Positions 7,228 to 12,155 of a stretch of DNA of 12,155 nt are shown here, piece after piece. This stretch comes from Treponema sp. (lineage in GTDB: Bacteria > Spirochaetota > Spirochaetia > Treponematales > Breznakiellaceae). The stretch is from positions 1-12,155 of the forward strand of contig JAIRXT010000035.1 of the NCBI GenBank assembly GCA_031268125.1, written 5' to 3'. The translations under genes and the position numbers were made by a program. The notes under the pieces are model-generated. The model worked only from the letters and a program-made list of their open reading frames with translations, ran no database searches and was not told the origin of the DNA. The first letter of the stretch is position 1. Every line of letters starts with the position of its first letter.

Positions 7228-7373
7228 TTTTCTACGGAAGCTGGCGGAGCTTGTTCCTGGGCATCTTCATTTTTTCAATCCGGCGTTATATGCTCAAACT
7301 TGTTCGACAAACCGGGCCGGTTCCACAATCTGGCATTTTGGAACCGCGCCAACCATACCGCAGGGGGAAAGGG

Positions 7374-8129
7374 ATGAAAAAAATTTCAATGAAAATCGCG
7401 GCGCCGCTGCTGGCGGCAGTTATACTCGCAGGATGCGGGCCAAACGGCAACGGGCCGGATTACGATGTGGAAAAAGTAGAAGTTCTGGAGAACAGCCCCT
7501 TGAAGGGCAAAACCCTTTACTTTTTAGGATCCTCTGTTACCGCCGGCTACGGAAGCGGCGGGGCGGCCTTTCCCCACTACATTGGAAAACGCAACCAGTC
7601 CAATGTTGTCGTGGAAGCCGTTACGGGCACCACCCTCATGGATAAAAACGAAAATTCCTATGTGCACCGGATGGAATTCGGGTCAAAGTTTGATAAAAAC
7701 GCCAAGGTTGATCTGTTTATCTGCCAGCTTTCCACCAACGACACGGGAGGCGGCACGGTGGACATGCTTAACCTGGGCGATATTGCGGGACCGGCCGGCA
7801 ATTTGGGCGCCTATGACAAGACAACGATTACCGGCGCTATGGAGTACATCATAGCCTACGCCCGGCAGACGTGGGGCTGCCCCGTGCTGTTTTATTCCTG
7901 CTCTAAACGGAACGATGTGCGGTACGGCAGAATGGTTGATCGCTTAAACGAACTGGCGGCCGTGTGGGACATAGGCGTACTGGATCTGTGGAATGACGAG
8001 GGTTTCAACAGCATCACCAAAGATCAGCGTAAACTCTGGATGAAAGATGAAACCCACCCGACAAAAGCGGGCTACCTGGAATGGTGGACCCCCGTTGTCG
8101 AACAATTCCTCTACGCTTATGCCAGGTAG
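7374..8129 (+). CDS. GDSL/SGNH-type hydrolase lipoprotein
   Basis: A 251-residue predicted secreted lipoprotein esterase or deacetylase. The start at 7374 is chosen over an upstream in-frame ATG at 7251 because it follows GGGGGA and gives a clean signal peptide (MKK, hydrophobic core) ending in the lipobox LAGC with Cys21. SGNH blocks are visible: GSSVTAGYG at residues 52-60 (Ser54 as likely nucleophile, replacing the GDS of GDSL), LSTND as the block III asparagine motif, and DETHP at 225-229 with the Asp-His pair (Asp225, His228). All catalytic residues appear present. The substrate is unknown; acyl groups on sugars or glycans would fit the neighbouring carbohydrate kinase, by inference. It is convergent with the membrane protein gene at 8200-8871. 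Confidence 0.88.
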   Translation: MKKISMKIAAPLLAAVILAGCGPNGNGPDYDVEKVEVLENSPLKGKTLYFLGSSVTAGYGSGGAAFPHYIGKRNQSNVVVEAVTGTTLMDKNENSYVHRMEFGSKFDKNAKVDLFICQLSTNDTGGGTVDMLNLGDIAGPAGNLGAYDKTTITGAMEYIIAYARQTWGCPVLFYSCSKRNDVRYGRMVDRLNELAAVWDIGVLDLWNDEGFNSITKDQRKLWMKDETHPTKAGYLEWWTPVVEQFLYAYAR

Positions 8130-8135
8130 AAGCGG

Positions 8136-8171
8136 AACAATGTAACATCCGGGGCAGAGCCTCGCCCCGGA
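8136..8171 (+). terminator. Stem-loop between convergent genes, inverse copy of the dispersed repeat
   Basis: A perfect 8-bp stem TCCGGGGC (8148-8155) / GCCCCGGA (8164-8171) lies 18 bases after the lipoprotein stop and 28 bases beyond the membrane-protein stop. It can act on both convergent transcripts, although no U-tract follows on either strand. The flank TGTAACATCCGGGGC is the reverse complement of GCCCCGGATGTTACA-like sequence in the repeat at 10396-10449, and the hairpin layout matches the copy at 4171-4230. Confidence 0.5.
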
Positions 8172-8199
8172 GGGCATTCCAAGGGTGCGATAACCGGCC

Positions 8200-8871
8200 C
8201 TATTTGACCTGTTGTGCGGCCTTCACCGCCTGGGCCGTCAGCCGCTTAATTAACAGGCCCTGAATCAGAATACAGCCGGCCAGGAAAATCCCGCCGCCGA
8301 TTATGAAAACCAGGAAGTTGTTGCCGATATCCCTGCCGTAAAGCTGCATACCGTCGGGGGTATAGTAGAACTTCCCGATGGAAATTGAACCGGCGACAAA
8401 ATAAGCAAAGGCGGCATTGTTGAAGATGAGGGGGCAAACGCTTCCGCCCAGGATAATCACGCCTAAAATGACAAAGATTACAGGAATAAAGGCGTACTGA
8501 AATTCCAGCAAGCCCGGTTCCCCCCGGAACACCGCGCTCTGGCCCATCAACTGCCAGGTCGCCCAAAAGAGCAGCAGGTCCATCAGGAGCCCGAAAAGGC
8601 CGCCGCAGAAAATCTCCGGGACCCGCTTGGGATCGTTGCCCATGATGAAGTACAGGATAGTTACAAAGAACATGGGCCATGTGGGGGTGGAGTAGGAATT
8701 GTACACGTTAGGAAAGAACTTCCCCCCGGCGGTCAATATTTTGTCAATAGCAGGAAAAATAAAGGAGACACAGGATATATTGACAACGAACACCCACAGG
8801 AATACGGCCCCCGTTACCAGCAGGGTTCCCTTGTCCGGCTTTTTGAAATAACTTTTTAGGTCAAGATTCAT
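8200..8871 (-). CDS. Unrecognised multi-pass membrane protein
   Basis: A 223-residue hydrophobic protein with about six membrane segments near residues 17-40, 64-78, 87-109, 124-144, 148-168 and 184-206, a basic amphipathic N-terminus (KSYFKKPDKG) and a basic C-terminal tail. I do not recognise the family; size and layout loosely recall small inner-membrane proteins such as DUF1097 members, without a motif to support this. The ATG at 8869-8871 is preferred over upstream TTG (8907) and ATG (8883) starts because it has GGAGG five bases upstream. Its promoter carries the operator shared with the kinase and the GlpA-like gene, so a role in uptake, export or sensing of the same substrate is likely by context. 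It is not a typical ABC permease or MFS transporter. Confidence 0.82.
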   Translation of the reverse strand: MNLDLKSYFKKPDKGTLLVTGAVFLWVFVVNISCVSFIFPAIDKILTAGGKFFPNVYNSYSTPTWPMFFVTILYFIMGNDPKRVPEIFCGGLFGLLMDLLLFWATWQLMGQSAVFRGEPGLLEFQYAFIPVIFVILGVIILGGSVCPLIFNNAAFAYFVAGSISIGKFYYTPDGMQLYGRDIGNNFLVFIIGGGIFLAGCILIQGLLIKRLTAQAVKAAQQVK

Positions 8872-8942
8872 TTGGTCCTCCATGTGTCGTCTTTCGGAAT
8901 CTTTCAAAGGAGTAACAACGTTACCCGCGGGGCGGCCCGTTG

Positions 8943-9007
8943 AATGTACGTTTTTATGTACAATCCGCCGAGTCTTTATTCTATCAGGGAAAATTCTCTT
9001 TTGTCAA
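8943..9007 (-). promoter_or_regulatory. Membrane-protein gene promoter with YhfZ-regulon operator
   Basis: On the minus strand: -35 TTGACA (9002-9007), an 18-bp spacer, -10 TAGAAT (8978-8983), then sixteen bases and the operator GTACATAAAAACGTACATT (8943-8961). Beyond the core boxes it shares GAATTTT-N-CCTGATA and AATAAAG with the kinase promoter, so the two promoters look like duplicates. A GTAAC-AAC-GTTAC inverted repeat (8912-8924) lies in the leader. Confidence 0.75.
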
Positions 9008-9024
9008 ATAATTTTTTTTGAAAT

Positions 9025-9061
9025 AAGGCTGTTCCAAAAACTGAAGTTTTGGAACAGCCTT
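9025..9061. repeat. Perfect 15-bp hairpin in the promoter-side insertion of block B
   Basis: AAGGCTGTTCCAAAA (9025-9039) is the exact reverse complement of TTTTGGAACAGCCTT (9047-9061), with a seven-base loop. Its TTCCAAAAACT core resembles the hairpin at 7164-7201 and 9308-9345. It lies within about 110 bp (roughly 9013-9128) that are absent from the otherwise similar block upstream of the kinase. The remainder of that insertion, 9062-9131, shows nothing recognisable. Confidence 0.6.
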
Positions 9062-9131
9062 AAATGTGAAGTTTCCCCAAAACCTGCAGCAGGCCCGCAA
9101 TTTAGCCATTTTTTACCTTGATAACCCTTTT

Positions 9132-9360
9132 TAAGCAATTTTTAGTTTTTTTAGGGGGAGAAAAGACGCCCAAAGAATATAACAGGGGGTACCGGTTTCG
9201 CTAAAGCGAAAAACGAAAAAAGAGAGGGGACCCTATGGGGAAACGCTCTTTTTTCCCGGCCGGCAGGAAAGCCAATGATTTTACAGGCTTCTTTTCCATC
9301 GAAAATTGAGCTTGTTTCAAAACTCGGTTAGTTTTGGACAAGCTCTTGTAAAAGTAAAAG
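9132..9360. repeat. Structured intergenic repeat, copy B
   Basis: Second copy of the block at 6999-7214. It keeps GAAAAGACGCC (9160-9170) with a partner GGCTTCTTTTC (9286-9296) that has one mismatch, a perfect small hairpin TTTCGC-TAAA-GCGAAA (9196-9211), an AAAAAAGAG / CTCTTTTTT stem in the diverged centre, and the terminal hairpin at 9308-9345. The last 55 bases are nearly identical to copy A and end just before the yhfZ promoter region. Confidence 0.7.
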
Positions 9361-9412
9361 TGCCGGTAAATTTGCCGGCATCGTGGACAGAAATGTCAAA
9401 TTTATATATGAT
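9361..9412 (+). promoter_or_regulatory. yhfZ promoter with upstream near-palindrome
   Basis: TGGACA (9384-9389), a 17-bp spacer and TATGAT (9407-9412) form a strong sigma-70-type promoter with one mismatch in each box; transcription would start near 9419. Immediately upstream, 9361-9380 is a near-perfect 20-bp palindrome with arms TGCCGG and CCGGCA around AAATTT, a candidate activator or autoregulatory site. This promoter places the in-frame GTG at 9383 inside the -35 box, arguing for the TTG start at 9443. Confidence 0.6.
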
Positions 9413-9442
9413 AAGGTGGATTCTGCGGAGGGGCGGCGGCAG

Positions 9443-10369
9443 TTGTTTGAAGGTTTTTCCAAGAAGTATAAAAAGTCCTGGCTGATCAATACCCAGGTTG
9501 CCCGGGACTTGATTGGGTGTTCTACCGGCGGCCGGCTGCCGACAATTCAAGAGTTTACCCAAAAGTACGGCTCCTCCCGGGGGATCGTACAAAAGGCTCT
9601 GGAAAGCGTACAGAAAAGCGGGGCCATCGCTCTGGAAAAGCGGGGAAAAATGGGGACCTACATCGGCTCTGCCGATCAAAAGGCCCTTTTCCGGCTTGGG
9701 GAACTTGAGTATATCACCGCCACGATGCCTCCGGCGGTTACCGGCGACCTTGCCGGTCTTGCCACCGGGATCTGCGATGCTATGGAGGAATGCCCCGTAC
9801 CGTTCAACTTCGCCTTTATTCACGGCGCGGACAAACGGGGGGCGGCCCTTTCCCGGATGATCTACGATTTTGCCGTTACTTCCCACGCGGCCGCCCGCCG
9901 GATCATCCCCCGGTATCCCGATCTAGAAATCCTGATGTCCCTGGACAAATGTGTTTACTCTCCGCCCTTTGTCTTGTGCTGCAGGCGGCCCGGCGGGCAG
10001 ACTATCGGCGATGGGGATACCGTGGCGGCAGATTCCTCCAGCACGGATCAGTACCTGCTGACCAAGCGGCTCTGCAGAGGGAAGAAGGTGCGGATCATCG
10101 AAAAGCCCTACATCACCTGCCGGGCTCTCTTTATCTCCGGGGAGATTGATTTTCTGGTCTACCGGAACGAGAGCTGGATACAGGAATACCATGTTGCAAC
10201 GATCCCCGTCGAAAACGGGGGGAAGGCGGAATACATCGTCCCGGTCGTCCTTATCAACCGGCAGAATTACAACATCGGGAATATCCTTAGGACTTTTCTC
10301 CGCCCTGCCCTCATCGCCTGCAGTCAAACCGCCGTAAAGGAACGCCGCAAGGAAATGCAGATCTACTAA
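9443..10369 (+). CDS. yhfZ: YhfZ-family GntR-like transcription regulator
   Basis: A 308-residue DNA-binding regulator. Residues about 19-68 form the winged helix-turn-helix (GRLPTIQEF, SSRGIVQKALESV, SGAIALEKRGKMGTYI), which aligns well with E. coli YhfZ. The rest is the YhfZ C-terminal domain, a periplasmic-binding-protein-like effector module, with HGADKRGAALSRMIYDFAV matching the E. coli counterpart. The TTG at 9443 is chosen because GGAGGGG lies upstream, the predicted length and N-terminus match E. coli YhfZ (about 300 residues), and a good promoter sits between it and the earlier GTG at 9383, which would add 20 residues. It is the only regulator in the window and lies between two of the three promoters with the common operator, so it is the natural candidate to bind it. 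The effector is unknown. Confidence 0.87.
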   Translation: MFEGFSKKYKKSWLINTQVARDLIGCSTGGRLPTIQEFTQKYGSSRGIVQKALESVQKSGAIALEKRGKMGTYIGSADQKALFRLGELEYITATMPPAVTGDLAGLATGICDAMEECPVPFNFAFIHGADKRGAALSRMIYDFAVTSHAAARRIIPRYPDLEILMSLDKCVYSPPFVLCCRRPGGQTIGDGDTVAADSSSTDQYLLTKRLCRGKKVRIIEKPYITCRALFISGEIDFLVYRNESWIQEYHVATIPVENGGKAEYIVPVVLINRQNYNIGNILRTFLRPALIACSQTAVKERRKEMQIY

Positions 10370-10395
10370 ACCCGGCGTCAGGGCAGTAGCCTGTA

Positions 10396-10449
10396 AAATC
10401 CCCGCCCCGGATGTTACGTTGCCGCAATTTAGTGTTTACAGGGTATTAG
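10396..10449. repeat. Dispersed repeat copy 2
   Basis: Aligns with 4178-4230 in the same orientation: TCCCCGCCCC, GTTACGTTGC, and TAGTGTTTACAGGGT, with a one-base gap and a few substitutions. The left hairpin arm seen in copy 1 is missing. It lies between the yhfZ stop and the oxidoreductase promoter. No convincing terminator for yhfZ was found in 10370-10506. Confidence 0.6.
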
Positions 10450-10506
10450 TGGGTCCATAAAAAATTCCCGGCCCTTAGCGCCTGCCTGAGTTTCTGTAAA
10501 AAAATT

Positions 10507-10572
10507 CTGTCAAGATTTTTCTTGACAGATCGACAAAGGCGGGGATAGCATAAGTACAAATTAGTGTACATT
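10507..10572 (+). promoter_or_regulatory. Oxidoreductase-gene promoter with YhfZ-regulon operator and a second inverted repeat
   Basis: -35 TTGACA (10522-10527), an 18-bp spacer, -10 TAGCAT (10546-10551) and, two bases later, the operator GTACAAATTAGTGTACATT (10554-10572) across the start point. A perfect inverted repeat, CTGTCAAGA (10507-10515) and TCTTGACAG (10520-10528), overlaps the -35 box and may be a second regulatory site. The ribosome site AAAGGAGG follows the operator at 10574-10581. Confidence 0.75.
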
Positions 10573-10590
10573 CAAAGGAGGAAGCGCCGG

Positions 10591-12155
10591 ATGCTGGAAA
10601 CAATCAAGAATGCGTTGAAGGAAACTTTCCCGGATTTAGACCCGGAGCTTTCCGTAGATGGGCGGGGTATTCTGACCATCCGGGGGGAATGCGCCTCCTG
10701 GGACGAGGTTGTCGCCGCCGGGCATCTGGCGGCCAAGGCGCCGGAAATTAAAAACGTAGTGAACGAACTTTCCGTCCGGGGGAAGCCCGCTCCCCGCAGG
10801 GATTACGGCCCCTGCCGGGAAACGGGGATGAAGGCGGGGTGTATTGATACTGTTGACGTACTTATCATCGGAACAGGTATATCCGGCTGCGCCGTTGCCC
10901 AGACGCTTTCAAAGTACCGCCTCCGCATCCTCGCCGTGGACAAGGGGGACGATGTGGCCTCCGGCGCAACCAAGGCGAACAACGGCAACATCCATCCGGG
11001 GCACGATGTAAAGCCCGGCACCCTCAAGGCAAAGCTCAATATCCGGGGGAACGAAATGTACACCCGGTGGGCGCAGGAGCTGGGCTTTGAACTCCAGCGC
11101 TGCGGCCTTATGGGGGCAGTTACCGATATACGGCTGCGGCCGCTCCTTGAACAGGCGGCCGGGGGGGCCCGGGCTATGGGGGTCTTTAAGCCGGAGGTTG
11201 TGGACGGGGAACAGGCGAAACAACTGGAACCGGGATTCGCCGGGCAGGGGATAGAACCGGCGGCGGCGATATGGCTGCCTTCAATGGGCCTGGTGGAACC
11301 TTACAAGGTTGCGGTGGCTCTGGCGGAGAACGCCGCCATAAACGGAGTACGGTTCCTGTTCAACTGCACGGTTGCCGGTATTCTAACCAAAGACGGCCGG
11401 ATAAGCGGCGCCGTTACCAACAGGGGAATTATCAACACGTCCTACATCATCAACTGCGCCGGGGTGTACGCCGACGAGATTTCCGCCATGGCCGGGGACA
11501 AGTGCTACACCATCCATCCCCGGAAAGGCACTATCGCTATTCTGGATAAGAACCGGAAACCCATTTACCATTCCCTGGCGGGGGTCCTGGGGGGGAGCAC
11601 CCAGAAGAAGGGGAACAACGAATCTAAAGGCGGCGGCATGTGCCGCACCCCGGAGTGGAATATCCTGATGGGCCCTTCGGCCACGGAGGTTCCCGACAAG
11701 GAAGACCTGGGCTCCACGCCGGCGGACCTGGCCTACGCCATGTCCCTGGGGGAAGATTACGGCATCGGCAGCGGGGACATTATCCGGTTTTTTACCGGGA
11801 TCCGGCCGGCCGATTACAAAGAGGATTTCTTTATCGAACTTTCCCCGGTTACGGGGGGGTTTATCAATGTGGGGGGCATCCAGTCGCCGGGGCTGGCGGC
11901 CGCGCCGGCAATCGCCGAAATGGTGGAGGGTATTTTTACCGGGGCCGCAGCCGGGGACGGTTTCCCCCTGGAACAGAATCCCGGATTTAATCCTATCCGG
12001 GAACGGGAAAAGGAATTCCGCCATTTGAGCCGGGAGGAGCAGGACGAACTTATCCGCCGGGACCCGGCCTACGGCAGGATCATCTGCCGCTGCGAAAGCA
12101 TTACCGAAGGGGAACTGCTGGCGGCCATGCGGTCCCCGGTCCCCCCGGCCTCGGT
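10591..12155 (+). CDS. GlpA-like FAD-dependent oxidoreductase with BON-like N-terminus, C-terminus cut off
   Basis: The 521 visible codons have no stop; the gene continues past the window. Residues about 3-64 resemble a BON domain (LTIRGECASWDEVVAAGHLAA, KNVVNELSVRG). From about 87 comes a DAO-type FAD domain like anaerobic glycerol-3-phosphate dehydrogenase subunit A: the dinucleotide loop VLIIGTGISG (90-99), an acidic residue ending the second strand (VDKGD, 116-120), and FFTGIRPADYKED (400-412). CRCESITEGEL at 499-509 opens a BFD-like [2Fe-2S] domain, with its other two cysteines beyond the window. The expected role is oxidation of a glycerol-3-phosphate-like or polyol phosphate with electrons passed on to partner subunits, perhaps GlpB/GlpC-like and encoded next. 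The ATG has AAAGGAGG nine bases upstream. It shares its operator with the FGGY kinase. Confidence 0.87.
   Translation, partial: MLETIKNALKETFPDLDPELSVDGRGILTIRGECASWDEVVAAGHLAAKAPEIKNVVNELSVRGKPAPRRDYGPCRETGMKAGCIDTVDVLIIGTGISGCAVAQTLSKYRLRILAVDKGDDVASGATKANNGNIHPGHDVKPGTLKAKLNIRGNEMYTRWAQELGFELQRCGLMGAVTDIRLRPLLEQAAGGARAMGVFKPEVVDGEQAKQLEPGFAGQGIEPAAAIWLPSMGLVEPYKVAVALAENAAINGVRFLFNCTVAGILTKDGRISGAVTNRGIINTSYIINCAGVYADEISAMAGDKCYTIHPRKGTIAILDKNRKPIYHSLAGVLGGSTQKKGNNESKGGGMCRTPEWNILMGPSATEVPDKEDLGSTPADLAYAMSLGEDYGIGSGDIIRFFTGIRPADYKEDFFIELSPVTGGFINVGGIQSPGLAAAPAIAEMVEGIFTGAAAGDGFPLEQNPGFNPIREREKEFRHLSREEQDELIRRDPAYGRIICRCESITEGELLAAMRSPVPPAS

Noticed and set aside
7251..7373. N-terminal extension of the GDSL lipoprotein from an upstream ATG
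   Set aside because: No ribosome site, and it would bury the signal peptide and lipobox 41 residues inside the protein.
8872..8907. Upstream TTG and ATG starts for the membrane protein
   Set aside because: Neither has a ribosome site, whereas the ATG at 8871 has GGAGG at proper spacing.
9383..9442. GTG start for yhfZ giving 20 extra residues
   Set aside because: No ribosome site, a near-palindrome occupies its expected position, and a good promoter overlaps it; kept only as an alternative.
9383..10327. Open frames in other frames and on the minus strand across yhfZ
   Set aside because: They overlap a gene with clear homology and carry no motif of their own.

Overview
The window looks like chromosomal DNA of a spirochete, probably a Treponema-like one. 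The hints are the Amt signal peptide ending in a LFAQ-type site, a type III glutamine synthetase, lipoprotein and GlpA-like gene styles, and high GC content. No rRNA or other marker gene is present, so this assignment is an inference. Nine protein genes can be supported; two of them (the glutamine synthetase and the GlpA-like oxidoreductase) run off the window ends. No tRNA, rRNA or CRISPR array was seen.

Left part (1-3970, minus strand): a nitrogen-assimilation operon in transcription order amt, a PII protein gene and glnN (type III glutamine synthetase, C-terminus missing). It is preceded by a near-perfect sigma-54 promoter 51 bases or more before the amt start and by two ACCGGT palindromes. 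Ammonium uptake, PII sensing and ammonium fixation are therefore transcribed together. The PII protein lacks the T-loop tyrosine 51 that is uridylylated in enteric bacteria.

Middle (3970-5320): a run of GC-rich stem-loops, a dispersed repeat overlapping the stop codon of a tyrosine-phosphatase-like gene, and a 278-bp MITE-like element with perfect 19-bp terminal inverted repeats and a second inverted repeat nested inside it.

Right part (5320-12155): a carbohydrate or polyol locus. It holds an FGGY-family kinase (minus), a GDSL/SGNH-type lipoprotein (plus), an unrecognised multi-pass membrane protein (minus), a YhfZ-family transcription regulator (plus) and a GlpA-like FAD oxidoreductase with an extra BON-like N-terminus and a CxC [2Fe-2S] motif (plus, incomplete). 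The kinase, the membrane protein and the oxidoreductase each have a TTGACA-N18-TAnnAT promoter with the same 19-bp operator (GTAC-N8-GTACATT) just downstream of the -10 box. The simplest reading is one regulon controlled by the adjacent YhfZ-like protein: import or sensing, phosphorylation, then FAD-dependent oxidation of a polyol or sugar phosphate. The substrate cannot be read from the sequence.

Two intergenic blocks in this locus (about 6999-7214 and 9132-9360) are diverged copies of one another. They can fold into a long nested stem followed by a strong hairpin, and they are not explained by any family I recognise.
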